Source: Candidatus Blastococcus massiliensis AP3 | GTDB lineage: Bacteria; Actinomycetota; Actinomycetes; Mycobacteriales; Geodermatophilaceae | DNA length: 64,000 nucleotides | NCBI RefSeq assembly: GCF_000582785.1 | Contig: NZ_HG931173.1 | Span: 991,387-1,055,386, forward strand | Direction of reading: 5' to 3' | Program-made: the position numbers and the translations under genes | Shown: piece by piece, positions 51,072 through 60,535 of the stretch | How positions within the stretch are numbered: position 1 is the first letter of the stretch | Layout of the letters: each line of letters begins with the position of its first letter | The notes under the pieces: model-generated | What the model was told of the DNA's origin: nothing | Databases searched by the model: none | The model's input: the letters and a program-made list of their open reading frames with translations, nothing else

Positions 51072-51077
51072 TACAGT
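51072..51077 (+). promoter_or_regulatory. Leaderless -10 box for the transglycosylase-like gene
   Basis: TACAGT, eight bases before ATG 51086. Confidence 0.45.
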
Positions 51078-51085
51078 CGCCCGCG

Positions 51086-51724
51086 ATGGCCACCTCGACG
51101 ACCTCGCGCCCGGCCGCGTTCGCGGCCGGCGGCCGGGCCGGACGACGCGGTGCGCCCCGGCGACGGTCGTCCCCGCGCCGAGGACGGTCCGGCCGGAGCC
51201 GCGGCAACCAGAGCTGGTGGCCGCTGGTCGTCGTGGGGCTCGTCGTCCTCGCCGGGGTCGCCTGGGCGCGTTCCGACCTGATCCCGGAGACCGGCGGCTG
51301 CACGGTCGACGGCGGCTCGGTCCGCGTCACCGCGGAGCAGGCCGGGCACGCCGACACCATCGCCCGGGTCGCGCGGGAGAAGGGGCTGCCCGAGCGGGCC
51401 GCCGTCATCGCCCTGGCCACCGCCCTGCAGGAATCCGGGCTGCGCAACCTCGATCACGGCGACCGCGACTCCCTCGGCCTGTTCCAGCAGCGGCCGTCCC
51501 AGGGCTGGGGCACCCCGGCCCAGGTGCAGGACCCGGTGTACGCGGCGGGCATCTTCTACGACCGGCTCGTCACCGTGCCCGGCTGGGACACCGGCCGGCT
51601 CACGGACGTCGCCCAGACCGTCCAGCGCAGCGGCTTCCCGGAGGCTTACCAGAAGCACGAGGCCACGGCCCAGGAGCTCGCGGTCGCGCTGACGGAGAAC
51701 ACGCTCACCTGCACGGAGGGCTGA
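51086..51724 (+). CDS. Membrane-anchored lytic-transglycosylase-like protein
   Basis: A 212-residue protein with a strongly basic Arg-rich N-terminus (1-40), one membrane helix (WWPLVVVGLVVLAGVAWA, about 44-61) and an extracellular domain containing ERAAVIALATALQESGLRNLDHGDRDSLGLFQQRPSQGWG. The ALQESG and GLFQQRPS motifs resemble the goose-type/SLT lysozyme catalytic Glu region. Similar actinobacterial proteins are often mislabelled as heavy metal transporters. The likely role is peptidoglycan remodelling; activity is unproven. Confidence 0.75.
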   Translation: MATSTTSRPAAFAAGGRAGRRGAPRRRSSPRRGRSGRSRGNQSWWPLVVVGLVVLAGVAWARSDLIPETGGCTVDGGSVRVTAEQAGHADTIARVAREKGLPERAAVIALATALQESGLRNLDHGDRDSLGLFQQRPSQGWGTPAQVQDPVYAAGIFYDRLVTVPGWDTGRLTDVAQTVQRSGFPEAYQKHEATAQELAVALTENTLTCTEG

Positions 51725-51790
51725 GCGGCCCGATCCCCCGCCCGAGGGAATTGCTTCAACCCCGGCCCCGGTTCGGTCGACAGCACTGCC

Positions 51791-52291
51791 ATGCCGATCG
51801 CGCCGAACCACACCCACGCCGTGCCCACCGCCGAGGCCGCGGTCGCGGACGTCACCGCCCTGCTGCCGACCCGCGAGGCGCTCCTCGACCGGCTCGCCGA
51901 GCGGCTGGCCTCCCCCGGAGCACCCGCGAGCCTGCTGATCGTGGGGCTGCTGCGCCGCGACGACGGCTGGCCGCTCGCCGCCACGACGCGGGCCTCGGTC
52001 ACCATGCTGCTGGCCCGCTCGCTGCGCGGCGACGACTGGCTGGGCAGCCCCGGCGCGGGCGAGTTCGCCATCGTCCTCGACGGGCCCGAGACCGCCGCGG
52101 AGACCGCCGGCGCACGGCTGACGGCCGCCGTCGCCGCGCTCGGGATCGACGGGCTCACCGCCGCGGCGGGCATCGCCCCGCTGACCGCCGGCCTCCAGGG
52201 TCCGGAGGTCTTCCGTCGCGCCACCCTGAGCCTCACCGCCGCCCGGCGCGTCGGCTCCGGGACCGTCCTGCGCTACCGCGAGCCGGCCTGA
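51791..52291 (+). CDS. Degenerate GGDEF-like protein
   Basis: A 166-residue protein with DVTALLPTREALLDRLAERLASP, ASLLIVGLLRRDD and the strand-turn GSPGAGEFAIVLDG in place of the GGDEF motif; the substrate-binding and metal Asp/Asn residues are largely missing. It has the overall length and order of a diguanylate cyclase domain without catalytic residues, so it may bind nucleotide or act by protein contact. It lies convergent with dapC, four bases apart. Confidence 0.7.
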   Translation: MPIAPNHTHAVPTAEAAVADVTALLPTREALLDRLAERLASPGAPASLLIVGLLRRDDGWPLAATTRASVTMLLARSLRGDDWLGSPGAGEFAIVLDGPETAAETAGARLTAAVAALGIDGLTAAAGIAPLTAGLQGPEVFRRATLSLTAARRVGSGTVLRYREPA

Positions 52292-52295
52292 CCGC

Positions 52296-53384
52296 TCAGG
52301 CGATCAGGCGCTCGACGGCGGTGTCGATGCGTTCGTCGGTGGCCGTGAGCGCCATGCGCACGTGCCGCGACCCGCTGGGCCCGTAGAAGCTGCCCGGCGC
52401 CGCCACGATGCCCAGGCCGGCGAGCCAGTCGATGGTCGCCCAGCAGTCCTCGTCCCGGGTGACCCACAGGTAGAGCCCGGCCTCGGAGTGGTCGATCCGC
52501 AGCCCCGCCGCGCGCACCGCGCCCGCCAGGCGGTCGCGGCGGGCCCGGTAGCACTCGCGCTGGGCGTCCACGTGCGCGTCGTCGGCCAGGGCCGCGGTCA
52601 TCGCCGCCTGGACCGGTGTGGGCACGAGGAGCCCGAGGTGCCGACGCACCTCCCACACCCGTCGGACCAGTGCCGGGTCGCCGGAGAGCAGTCCGCCGCG
52701 GTAGCCCGCGGCGGAGGACTGCTTGGACAGCGAGTGGACCGCCAGGAGGCCTGTGTGGTCGTCCCCGGCCACGGCGGGGTGCAGCAGCGATCGCGGCTCG
52801 ACGTCCCAGCCGAGGGTCACGTAGCACTCGTCGGCGACGACGGGGACGCCGTGCTCCCGCCCCCAGTCGACCCAGGCGCGCAAGTCGTCGTCGCTGAGCA
52901 CCCGGCCGTGCGGGTTCCCGGGCGAGTTCAGCCAGACCAGGACGACCCCGTCGGCGTCGTCCGGCGGCACGTCGGCTCGCACGACACTCAGGCCGGCCAC
53001 CACGGCACCGACCTCGTACGTCGGGTACGCGACCGACGGGATGAGCACCGTGCCTCCGCCGGCCAGCCCGAGCAGCGTCGGGAGCAGCGCGACGAGCTCC
53101 TTGGAGCCGACCGTGGGGATCACCGACGGGTCCGCGGAGAGCGGATCGGCGACCGTCACGCCGAGGCGGCGGGACAGCCAGCCGGCCGCCGCGGTGCGCA
53201 GCGCGGCCGTGCCCAGCGCGGCGGGATAGCCGGGCGCGTTACCGGCCCCCGAGAGCGCGTCGCCCAGGAGCGCCGGGGTGTCGTCGACCGGCGTGCCGAT
53301 CGAGAGGTCGACGACCCCGCCGGGGTGCTGCGCCGCCCGCTCCCGGGCCGGCTCCAGCGCGTCCCACGGGAAGTCCGGCAGCAC
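52296..53384 (-). CDS. dapC: Succinyldiaminopimelate transaminase
   Basis: Fold-type I PLP aminotransferase of 362 residues producing N-succinyl-LL-diaminopimelate. VDLSIGTPVDDTP, GYPAALGTAALR, PTVGSKELVALLPTLLGL, LNSPGNPHGRVL, DECYVTLGW and the PLP-lysine motif HSLSKQSSAAGYRGGLL are visible. GTG 53384 matches the family N-terminus (VLPDFPWDAL), but has no ribosome site. A CTG at 53414, in frame and overlapping the ferredoxin stop as CTGA, has GAGGG four bases upstream and is a credible start. Follows fdxC as in M. tuberculosis Rv1177-Rv1178. Confidence 0.92.
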   Translation of the reverse strand: MLPDFPWDALEPARERAAQHPGGVVDLSIGTPVDDTPALLGDALSGAGNAPGYPAALGTAALRTAAAGWLSRRLGVTVADPLSADPSVIPTVGSKELVALLPTLLGLAGGGTVLIPSVAYPTYEVGAVVAGLSVVRADVPPDDADGVVLVWLNSPGNPHGRVLSDDDLRAWVDWGREHGVPVVADECYVTLGWDVEPRSLLHPAVAGDDHTGLLAVHSLSKQSSAAGYRGGLLSGDPALVRRVWEVRRHLGLLVPTPVQAAMTAALADDAHVDAQRECYRARRDRLAGAVRAAGLRIDHSEAGLYLWVTRDEDCWATIDWLAGLGIVAAPGSFYGPSGSRHVRMALTATDERIDTAVERLIA

Positions 53385-53410
53385 CCGCGGCGCGCCGGGG
53401 TGTTCGACGG

Positions 53411-53737
53411 TCAGTGGCCCTCGCCCCGGGGCGGGAGTGCCGCGACCAGCGGGTGGTCCTTGTGGATCTTCCCGGTCTTGGCGGCGCCGCCGGGGCTGCC
53501 CAGGTCGGAGAAGAACTCCACGTTGGCGTTGTAGTAGTCCTTCCACTTGTCCGGGACGTCGTCCTCGTAGTAGATGGCCTCGACCGGGCACACCGGCTCG
53601 CACGCACCGCAGTCGACGCACTCGTCGGGGTGGATGTAGAGCATCCGTTCGCCCTCGTAGATGCAGTCCACCGGACACTCGTCGATGCACGCCTTGTCGA
53701 GGACGTCGACGCAAGCCTCGGTGATGACGTAGGTCAC
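53411..53737 (-). CDS. fdxC: Ferredoxin, 7Fe-8S type
   Basis: A 108-residue ferredoxin with a [3Fe-4S]/[4Fe-4S] cysteine layout: CVDVLDKACIDECPVDC (one cluster's Cys with an inserted spacer) and CVDCGACEPVCPVEAIYYEDD (C-x2-C-x2-C-x3-CP), followed by the C-terminal tail typical of FdxA/FdxC. Electron donor to P450 or other enzymes. GTG 53737 is preceded by GGGAGG with eight bases. Matches Rv1177 by order with dapC. Confidence 0.93.
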   Translation of the reverse strand: MTYVITEACVDVLDKACIDECPVDCIYEGERMLYIHPDECVDCGACEPVCPVEAIYYEDDVPDKWKDYYNANVEFFSDLGSPGGAAKTGKIHKDHPLVAALPPRGEGH

Positions 53738-53797
53738 GGTGGTTCCCTCCCGGGGACGGTGCGGACCAGCAACCGCTGGACGGGTCGATCGCCTGAT

Positions 53798-53803
53798 TAG
53801 TAT
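53798..53803. promoter_or_regulatory. Overlapping divergent -10 region, fdxC and GGDEF-EAL gene
   Basis: TAGTAT on the plus strand overlaps GATACT on the minus strand within GATTAGTATC (53795-53804). This is the only AT-rich spot in the 180-base divergent region. Confidence 0.4.
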
Positions 53804-53916
53804 CACCCTCCCGCGGCCGGATGACCGGGAAGGGTGCCCTTTCCTCGACATCACCCCGAGGAGGGAGGCGACTCGACCCCGCTCAAGGTCCCGCGTGCGA
53901 GGCCGATTCCGATGTC

Positions 53917-56754
53917 GTGTCCGAGCTCACGGCAGAGGACGGCGCCGCGCCGCGGCCGTCTGCGTCGCCCTACGACGCCCAGGCCGCCGCCGACCACCTC
54001 CTGGCCCGGCTGCAGAGCGCGGCCGCGGCGATCCGCGTGTCCGTCTGGGTGCACGAGACCAGCACCCAGTCGCTGGTCCCCTTCGCCGCCGCCGTCCCCG
54101 CCGGCTCCCCGGCGCCCGACTCCCCTGCCGGTCGCAGGGCGTTCTCCGTGACCCCCTCCTTCCTCGCCACCGTCATCTCCGAGCGCCGTCCCGCGGTCGT
54201 GCACGGCGACGGCGGCCGCAGCGGCGACCCGGGCCTGGCGATCCTCGGCACCGGGAGCGCGCACGTCGAACCACTCGTCCTCGACGGCGAGGTCGTCGCC
54301 GTCCTCACCGTCGAGCCGGCCGACGGCGCCACGCCGGAGCTGCTGGCGGAGATCGTCCCCGCGCTCACCGTCGCGACCGCCGACGCGTGGACGCGACGTT
54401 CCGAGAAGCGCCGCATCCGCCAGGCCGAGGTGCTGCTGGGTCTCATCGAGGCCGCGGCGCAGGCCGACTCCATGGACCAGCTGCTCAACGCCGCCTGCCG
54501 CCAGCTCGCCGAGCTCGGCGAGGTGGAGCGGGCGTGCGTCTTCCTGCTCGAGGACGGCCGGCTCGTCCCGCGGATGGCGAGCTACGCCGACGGACGGCGC
54601 GACCTGGCCACCTGGGAACGGTTCCGCAACGCACCGGTGGGCCTCCAGCTGGCCGAGACGGTGGTCCGCACCGGTCAGCCGCTCACCGCGGACCGGGACT
54701 CCGGCCAGCTGGCCGGCTGGTGGGTGGACACCTTCAAGATCGCCTCCGCACTCGCGGTGCCCATCGGCCGCAGCCCGCACGTGGCCGGCGTCCTCACGCT
54801 GGACAGCACGGTCGTCCGGCCGTTCTCCGAGGCCGTCCGCCGGCTCGCGGCCGCGGCCGGCGCCCACCTCGGCGGCGTCATCGAGCAGGCACGCACCAGC
54901 CAGGCCCGAGCGGCCTCCCTGGCCACCGCCGGGGTCGTGCGCCAGATGATGGTGGACGGCTCCCACGCCACCGGGGCCCCCGAGGCCGCCGAGGTGCTCG
55001 CCCGCGCGGTCCAGGAGCTCGTCGGCACCGAGCGCAGCGCGGCCTACCTCGTCGACGACGACGGCCTCGTCTCCGAGATCCGCCACGTCGGCTGGACCGA
55101 GGAGCACAAGGCGATCGTGCAGGCCCAGCTCGTCGGCCGGCCCGCCGACGACGTCCCGCTGTGGCGGCTGACCACCGAGCAGCGGCTGCCCGTCTTCGTC
55201 GAGGACGCCCCGAACACCACGCTGGTCGACCCCCGCCTGATCGCGGCCCTGGACCTCGAGTCCTTCATCAGCGTTCCGCTGCTGTCCGGCGACCGGCTCC
55301 GCGGCCTGGTCATCACCGGCTCGACGAGCGGTGGACGGACCTGGTCCCCGGCGGTCCGCGAGGCGGTCCGCCAGGTGGCCCTCGAGGGCTCGCTGGTCGT
55401 GGAGAACGCCCAGCTGCGCGCCGTCGAGCAGCTCCGGCTGGAGCAACTGGCCACCGAGGCCCACCACGACCCGCTCACCGGCCTACCCAACCGGCGGCGG
55501 TTCACCGAGGCGCTCGAAGCGACCGTCTACGGCCGGGGCGAGCCGTCCTGCGCCGTCCTGATGATCGACCTCGACCGCTTCAAGGAGATCAACGACAGCT
55601 TCGGGCACAGCGTCGGCGACGACCTGCTGTGCCTGGTCGGTCCGCGTCTGCAGGACGCGCTCGAGCCCGGGGACCTGCTGGCCCGGATGGGTGGCGACGA
55701 GTTCGCCGTCCTCCTGCCCGACGCGGGCGACCTGCGGGCCCGCGAGGTCGCCGCCCGGCTCGGCGCCGCCCTGCGGGACGAGTTCGTGCTGGACGGCATG
55801 CCCCTGCACGTCGACGCCAGCATCGGCATCGCCCTGTGCCCCGATCACGGCCGGGACCGTTCCCTGCTCCTCGCCCGGGCCGACACCGCGATGTACGGCG
55901 CCAAGCGCGGCCGGCACGGGTTCGAGGTGTGGGCGCCCGACGGCACCCCCGCCTCGCGCGACCGCCTCGAGACCCTCGAGCAGCTGCGCGGCGCCCTGGA
56001 CACCGACCAGCTGATCACGCACTACCAGCCCAAGCTCGACCTGCGCTCCGGCACCGTCGTCGGCGTCGAGGCGCTGGTGCGCTGGGAGCACCCCGAACGC
56101 GGCGTGCTGGGACCCGACGTCTTCCTGCCGCTCGCCGAGCAGGCCGGCCTGATGCGCCGGCTGGCGCTGCGGGTGCTCGAGCTGTCGCTGCGCGACCTCC
56201 GGGTCTGGCGGGCGGCCGGGCAGGACCTGTCCGTGGCGGTCAACCTGTCGGTGTCCAACCTGCAGGACGTCGCGCTGCCCGACCAGGTCGCGATGCTGCT
56301 CGAGGCCTGCGACGTCCCCGCCGGCGCGCTGATCCTGGAGATCACCGAGGACGTGCTCATGGCCGACGCCGCGCGCAGCCAGCAGGTGATGGCCGCGCTG
56401 CGCCGCCTGGGAGTCCGGCTCTCGATCGACGACTACGGCACCGGCTACTCGTCGCTGTCCTACCTGCGCGCGCTACCGGTGGACGAGCTCAAGCTCGACC
56501 GCAGCTTCGTCAGCGCCCTCACCAGCGACGAGCGGGCCGCGGCCATCGTGCGCAGCACGCTGCAGCTCTCCCGGGACCTGGGCATGGGCATGGTGGTCGA
56601 GGGCGTCGAGGACGCCGCCACGCTGGACGCCTTGCGCTCGTGGGGCTGCGAGACCGCGCAGGGGTACCACATCGCGCGCCCCATGCCGGCCGGGGAGTTC
56701 GTCCGCTGGCTCGCCGATCACCGGGACGCGCTGCTCGCCACTCGCCCCTCCTGA
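53917..56754 (+). CDS. GAF-GGDEF-EAL c-di-GMP signalling protein
   Basis: Up to 945 residues: N-terminal GAF-like repeats over the first ~500, GGDEF domain from about 516 (DPLTGLPNRRRF) with intact MGGDEF near 590, and EAL domain from about 700 with VEALVRWEHP, ITEDVLM, DDYGTGYSSLSYL and ELKLDRSF. Both catalytic signatures look intact and no RxxD inhibitory site precedes GGDEF, so it may make or break c-di-GMP depending on the GAF signal. The start is uncertain: ATG 53821 gives 977 residues but with non-protein-like N-terminus; GTG 53917 is preferred. Ends 37 bases inside the convergent membrane gene. Confidence 0.88.
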   Translation: MSELTAEDGAAPRPSASPYDAQAAADHLLARLQSAAAAIRVSVWVHETSTQSLVPFAAAVPAGSPAPDSPAGRRAFSVTPSFLATVISERRPAVVHGDGGRSGDPGLAILGTGSAHVEPLVLDGEVVAVLTVEPADGATPELLAEIVPALTVATADAWTRRSEKRRIRQAEVLLGLIEAAAQADSMDQLLNAACRQLAELGEVERACVFLLEDGRLVPRMASYADGRRDLATWERFRNAPVGLQLAETVVRTGQPLTADRDSGQLAGWWVDTFKIASALAVPIGRSPHVAGVLTLDSTVVRPFSEAVRRLAAAAGAHLGGVIEQARTSQARAASLATAGVVRQMMVDGSHATGAPEAAEVLARAVQELVGTERSAAYLVDDDGLVSEIRHVGWTEEHKAIVQAQLVGRPADDVPLWRLTTEQRLPVFVEDAPNTTLVDPRLIAALDLESFISVPLLSGDRLRGLVITGSTSGGRTWSPAVREAVRQVALEGSLVVENAQLRAVEQLRLEQLATEAHHDPLTGLPNRRRFTEALEATVYGRGEPSCAVLMIDLDRFKEINDSFGHSVGDDLLCLVGPRLQDALEPGDLLARMGGDEFAVLLPDAGDLRAREVAARLGAALRDEFVLDGMPLHVDASIGIALCPDHGRDRSLLLARADTAMYGAKRGRHGFEVWAPDGTPASRDRLETLEQLRGALDTDQLITHYQPKLDLRSGTVVGVEALVRWEHPERGVLGPDVFLPLAEQAGLMRRLALRVLELSLRDLRVWRAAGQDLSVAVNLSVSNLQDVALPDQVAMLLEACDVPAGALILEITEDVLMADAARSQQVMAALRRLGVRLSIDDYGTGYSSLSYLRALPVDELKLDRSFVSALTSDERAAAIVRSTLQLSRDLGMGMVVEGVEDAATLDALRSWGCETAQGYHIARPMPAGEFVRWLADHRDALLATRPS

Positions 56755-57122
56755 CGCGCGCCGAGCACGCGTCCGCAGGCGAAGGCCGCCGCGACCGTCC
56801 CGACCAGCAGGAACGCCAGGCCGACCACACCGGTGCTCCCGGAGCCGACCAGGACGAGGTCCCCCTCCGGCCGGCGCACCATGGCGGCCAGCGCCACCAC
56901 CAGCCAGACCACCGCCGGCAGCACCGCGACCAGCCGCGAGCCCGACAGCCGGTGCGCGAGGAACACCAGCAGCACGTTGCCGGCCGCCGCGGCCGGCACC
57001 GACAGGGGCAGCAGCACGCCACCGACGCGCAGCGGCAGCCAGAACACCTCGACCAGCGCCAGCCACGCGGCGACGACGACGGCCACCACAGCCCAGCCGG
57101 CGGTCGCGATCCGGGACGTCAC
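56718..57122 (-). CDS. Membrane protein of unknown function (Rv1171-like)
   Basis: A 134-residue protein with four hydrophobic helices ([79 protein letters not shown]). GTG 57122 overlaps the mshB stop (GTGA), the same gene order as Rv1170-Rv1171. No function known; coupling hints at a role linked to mshB. Confidence 0.85.
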   Translation of the reverse strand: MTSRIATAGWAVVAVVVAAWLALVEVFWLPLRVGGVLLPLSVPAAAAGNVLLVFLAHRLSGSRLVAVLPAVVWLVVALAAMVRRPEGDLVLVGSGSTGVVGLAFLLVGTVAAAFACGRVLGARQEGRVASSASR

Positions 57123-58012
57123 GCGTCCAGGCCGGCGAACAGGTCGTCCTCCCAGCCGTGCGGGCCGCCGCCCGGGCCGCGCTCGCCGCGCACCAGCCGG
57201 TAGTGCTCGGTGGCCATGACCTCCAGGCCGAGGTTGTTCGACAGCGCGAAGAAGGGGCCGTCGACGGTGATCTGCGTCGGGTGCGAGCGCATCGCGGCGT
57301 CCTTGCGGTCGGCGTACGCGCGGGCGTCGATCTCCGTCGTCACCACGTCGTCGGGGACGACGAACGGCACGTCGTCGAGGTTGCCGAACCCGTCGAAGAT
57401 GGAGGCCTCGCCCAGCGCGGCCATGGCGTCGATCCCCGACTGCACGACCGAGCGGGGCATCGCGTTCCAGTAGACCTTGGCCACCTGCCACGGCTCGCCG
57501 AGCTCGGGGTGGAAGGCCGGGTCGGCCGCGGCGTCGACCGCCCGCATCGCGACCCGGTGGGCCTGGATGTGGTCGGGGTGCCCGTAGCCGCCGTTCTCGT
57601 CGTAGGTCACCACCACCTGCGGGCGGACCTCCCGGACGACGGCGACCGCGTGCGCAGTGGCCTCGTCCAGGTCGGCGGTCCAGAAGGCGCGGGGGTGCTC
57701 GTTGGCCGGCGTCCCCATCATCCCCGAGTCGCGGTAGCGCCCGGCTCCCCCGAGGAAGCGCCAGTCGGTGACGCCGAGGGCGTCCATGGCCGCACGCAGC
57801 TCGCCGATCCGGTACCCGCCGAGCTGGTCGGCCTGGTCGGCGGCCAGCTGGGCGAGCTCCGGCACGAGGATCTCGCCCTCCTCCCCCAGCGTGCAGGTGA
57901 GCAGGGTGACGGCGGCTCCCTCGGCCACGTAGCGCGCCATCGTCGCGCCGTTGCCGATCGTCTCGTCGTCAGGATGCGCATGGACCAGGAGAAGACGCCG
58001 GTCAGAGGTCAC
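57119..58012 (-). CDS. mshB: N-acetyl-1-D-myo-inositol-2-amino-2-deoxy-alpha-D-glucopyranoside deacetylase
   Basis: Zinc deacetylase of mycothiol synthesis, 297 residues. The AHPDDE motif at residues 12-17 and [10 protein letters not shown] supply zinc ligands and catalytic residues; [32 protein letters not shown] and [12 protein letters not shown] match the M. tuberculosis enzyme closely. GTG 58012 aligns exactly with the M. tuberculosis start and has GGGAG ten bases upstream; ATG 58021 is only two bases from it. Confidence 0.95.
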   Translation of the reverse strand: MTSDRRLLLVHAHPDDETIGNGATMARYVAEGAAVTLLTCTLGEEGEILVPELAQLAADQADQLGGYRIGELRAAMDALGVTDWRFLGGAGRYRDSGMMGTPANEHPRAFWTADLDEATAHAVAVVREVRPQVVVTYDENGGYGHPDHIQAHRVAMRAVDAAADPAFHPELGEPWQVAKVYWNAMPRSVVQSGIDAMAALGEASIFDGFGNLDDVPFVVPDDVVTTEIDARAYADRKDAAMRSHPTQITVDGPFFALSNNLGLEVMATEHYRLVRGERGPGGGPHGWEDDLFAGLDA

Positions 58013-58066
58013 GATGCGCATTCTCCCTGAGGGCGGCGGCCGAACTGCGACGTCCTACCTCACCGC

Positions 58067-58108
58067 GCGGCGTCCTCCCTCACCGCCCACCGCGAGGGAG
58101 GACGCCGC
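58067..58108 (-). terminator. Terminator hairpin of the dpp operon
   Basis: A perfect 15-bp stem GCGGCGTCCTCCCTC/GAGGGAGGACGCCGC (58067-58081, 58094-58108) with a 12-base loop, 75 bases beyond the dppF stop. Confidence 0.8.
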
Positions 58109-58129
58109 ACGATCAGGTCACCTGATCGT
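58109..58129. promoter_or_regulatory. Perfect 21-bp palindrome
   Basis: Arms ACGATCAGGT and ACCTGATCGT around a central C, directly adjoining the terminator stem. Symmetry and length are typical of an operator for a homodimeric repressor; alternatively a second, weak hairpin. Confidence 0.5.
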
Positions 58130-58182
58130 CGCCGCGTCCGGACGGCACGGCGGCAGCTCCGGGAGCGCGTGATGTCAGCCCG

Positions 58183-59241
58183 TCACAGGACCGGGCGGGC
58201 CTCGGCGTAGTGGCAGGCGTTGAGGTGCTCCGCGCCGCGGAGCTCGAGCGCGGGATCGACCTCGATGCAGGTCCGCCGCTGGGTGTCGGAGAGCTCGTTG
58301 GCGAACTTCTGGCACCGCGTGCGGAAGTGGCACCCCGACGGCGGATTCGCCGGGCTGGGCACGTCGCCGGAGATGATGATCCGCTGCCGCGCCCGCTCGC
58401 GGCGCGGATCCGGCAGGGGGATCGCCGACAGCAGGGCCTGCGTGTACGGGTGCACCGGCCGCTCGAAGAGCTCGTCCCGCTCGGCCACCTCGACGATCCG
58501 GCCCAGGTACATGACGGCGACCCGGTCGGAGATGTGCCGGACGACGGACAGGTCGTGGGCGATGAACAGGTAGGACAGCTGCAGCCGGTCCTTCAGCTCC
58601 TCGAGCAGGTTGATGACACCGGCCTGGATGGAGACGTCCAGGGCCGACACCGGCTCGTCGAGCACCAGCACCTTGGGCTCCAGCGCCAGCGCCCGAGCGA
58701 TGCCGATGCGCTGACGCTGCCCACCGGAGAAGTCGGACGGATAGCGGTTGGTGTGCTCGGGGTTGAGGCCCACGAGCTGCACGAGCTCCTCGACCCGGGC
58801 CCGGACCGCGGCCTCGCCCTTCACGACGCCGTGGATCAGCAGCGGCTCGGCGATGATGTCGAACACCGGCAGCCGGGGGCTCAGGGAGGCGTACGGGTCC
58901 TGGAAGACGATCTGGATGTCACGGCGCAGCGGGCGCATCTGCTTGCGGCCGAGTCCGATCAGCTCCTTGCCCTGGAAGACCACCGAGCCGCTCGTGGCCG
59001 GCTGGAGGTTCAGGATGGCGCGGCCGGTGGTGGACTTGCCGCACCCGGACTCCCCGACCAGACCCAGCACCTCACCGGGGTAGAGGTCGAGGTCCACGCC
59101 GTCGACGGCGCGCACCGCGCCGACCGTGCGGCGGAGCAGGCCGCCGGTGATCGGGAAGTGCTTGACCAGCCCGCGCACCGACAGGATGGGCTCGCCCCGC
59201 TCTCCCGCGGCGCGGGGGCGGTCGGCCGTGGGGGCGCTCAC
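58183..59241 (-). CDS. dppF: Oligopeptide/dipeptide ABC transporter ATP-binding protein (DppF type)
   Basis: ABC ATPase of 352 residues: GESGCGKST (Walker A near residues 65-73), [14 protein letters not shown], signature [32 protein letters not shown], and the C-terminal oligo_HPY domain with [12 protein letters not shown] 59241 overlaps the dppD stop (GTGA). Confidence 0.93.
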   Translation of the reverse strand: MSAPTADRPRAAGERGEPILSVRGLVKHFPITGGLLRRTVGAVRAVDGVDLDLYPGEVLGLVGESGCGKSTTGRAILNLQPATSGSVVFQGKELIGLGRKQMRPLRRDIQIVFQDPYASLSPRLPVFDIIAEPLLIHGVVKGEAAVRARVEELVQLVGLNPEHTNRYPSDFSGGQRQRIGIARALALEPKVLVLDEPVSALDVSIQAGVINLLEELKDRLQLSYLFIAHDLSVVRHISDRVAVMYLGRIVEVAERDELFERPVHPYTQALLSAIPLPDPRRERARQRIIISGDVPSPANPPSGCHFRTRCQKFANELSDTQRRTCIEVDPALELRGAEHLNACHYAEARPVL

Positions 59242-60524
59242 GGGCGGTCTCCTCGGGGGGTGGTCACGGTTCCGGTCTCGCCGCCCTGGCGCGCGGCTGG
59301 TTCGGTCTGACCGGGCGGCGGGGGGCCGGCCGGCTCGTCCGATCCCGTCCCGATCGACGGGTCGACCGGCGCTTGGTCGACCAGCAGCGTGTCAGTGACG
59401 CCGGCCTCGAAGACCTCGGCGGCCTGGCCGTGGGCCGCGGCGACGACGTCGGTACGGATGCACGCGGCGGTGTGGCCCGGCCCCACCTCGATCAGCGGCG
59501 GTTCGTCCGTGTCGCACGCAGGGACGTGGAGGGGGCAGCGCGGCGCGAAGGGGCAGCCCGGCGGCATGTTCAGCAACGACGGCGGGGCCCCGACGATCGG
59601 CGTGAGCCGCTCGCGGTTGGCGCTGTCCAGCCGAGGCAGCGACCCGAGCAGCCCGAGCGTGTACGGCATGCGCGGCTCGTAGTAGATGTCCTCGACACCG
59701 CCGACCTCGATCGGCCGGCCGGCGTACATCACGAGGACGCGGTCGGCGATGCCGGCCACCACGCCCAGGTCGTGGGTGATCAGCACCATGGCGGCGCCGG
59801 TCTCCTCGAGCGCCGTCCCGAGCACCTCGAGGATCTGCGCCTGCACCGTGACGTCGAGGGCGGTGGTGGGCTCGTCGGCGATGATCACGTCGGGCTGGTT
59901 CGCCATGGCGATCGCGATGACGACGCGCTGGCGCATGCCGCCGGAGAACGCGTGCGGATAGGCCCGCACCCGGTCGCCGGCCTGCGGGATGCCGACCATC
60001 TCCAGCAGTTCGACGGAGCGCGCCGTGGCCGCCTTCCTCGAGAGGTTGCGGTCGTGGATCCGCAGCGTCTCCTCGATCTGGTCGCCGATGCGGTAGACCG
60101 GGTCCAGGGAGGTCATGGGGTCCTGGAAGATCATCGAGATGCCCGACCCGCGGAGGCGGGACATCGCCTTGTCACGCATGCCGAGCAGTTCCTGGCCGCG
60201 GTAGAGCACCGAGCCGGTGATCCGCGCTGACGCCGGCAGCAGGCCCATGACGGCCAGCGAGGTGACCGACTTGCCCGAGCCGGACTCCCCCACGATGCCG
60301 AGGACCTCACGGGGCCGCAGCGTGTAGTCCACCCCGCGGACGGCGTGCACGAGTCCGTCCTCGGTCGGGAACCGGACGTTGAGGTCGCGGACCTCGAGCA
60401 GCGGGTCGGATGCCGACCGCGGGGCAGCGGTGGCCGCCGCGCCCGCCCGGCCGGAGGAGAGCACGTCGTAGGACGTCGCCCCGGTGCCGGACGTGCGGGG
60501 GCCGCCGGGCTCGATGCTGGTCAT
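59238..60524 (-). CDS. dppD: Oligopeptide/dipeptide ABC transporter ATP-binding protein (DppD type)
   Basis: ABC ATPase of 428 residues with [49 protein letters not shown] and an oligo_HPY domain with GCPFAPRCP. Unusually long: about 35 extra N-terminal and 60 Pro/Gly-rich C-terminal residues. AGGGAG precedes ATG 60524. Confidence 0.93.
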   Translation of the reverse strand: MTSIEPGGPRTSGTGATSYDVLSSGRAGAAATAAPRSASDPLLEVRDLNVRFPTEDGLVHAVRGVDYTLRPREVLGIVGESGSGKSVTSLAVMGLLPASARITGSVLYRGQELLGMRDKAMSRLRGSGISMIFQDPMTSLDPVYRIGDQIEETLRIHDRNLSRKAATARSVELLEMVGIPQAGDRVRAYPHAFSGGMRQRVVIAIAMANQPDVIIADEPTTALDVTVQAQILEVLGTALEETGAAMVLITHDLGVVAGIADRVLVMYAGRPIEVGGVEDIYYEPRMPYTLGLLGSLPRLDSANRERLTPIVGAPPSLLNMPPGCPFAPRCPLHVPACDTDEPPLIEVGPGHTAACIRTDVVAAAHGQAAEVFEAGVTDTLLVDQAPVDPSIGTGSDEPAGPPPPGQTEPAARQGGETGTVTTPRGDRP

Positions 60525-60535
60525 GCCTCTCCCTC

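Noticed and set aside
53739-57203. 1154-residue plus-strand open frame over the GGDEF-EAL gene
   Set aside because: Frame-shifted shadow, rich in Arg/Pro/Gly; the overlapping frame has intact GAF, GGDEF and EAL motifs.
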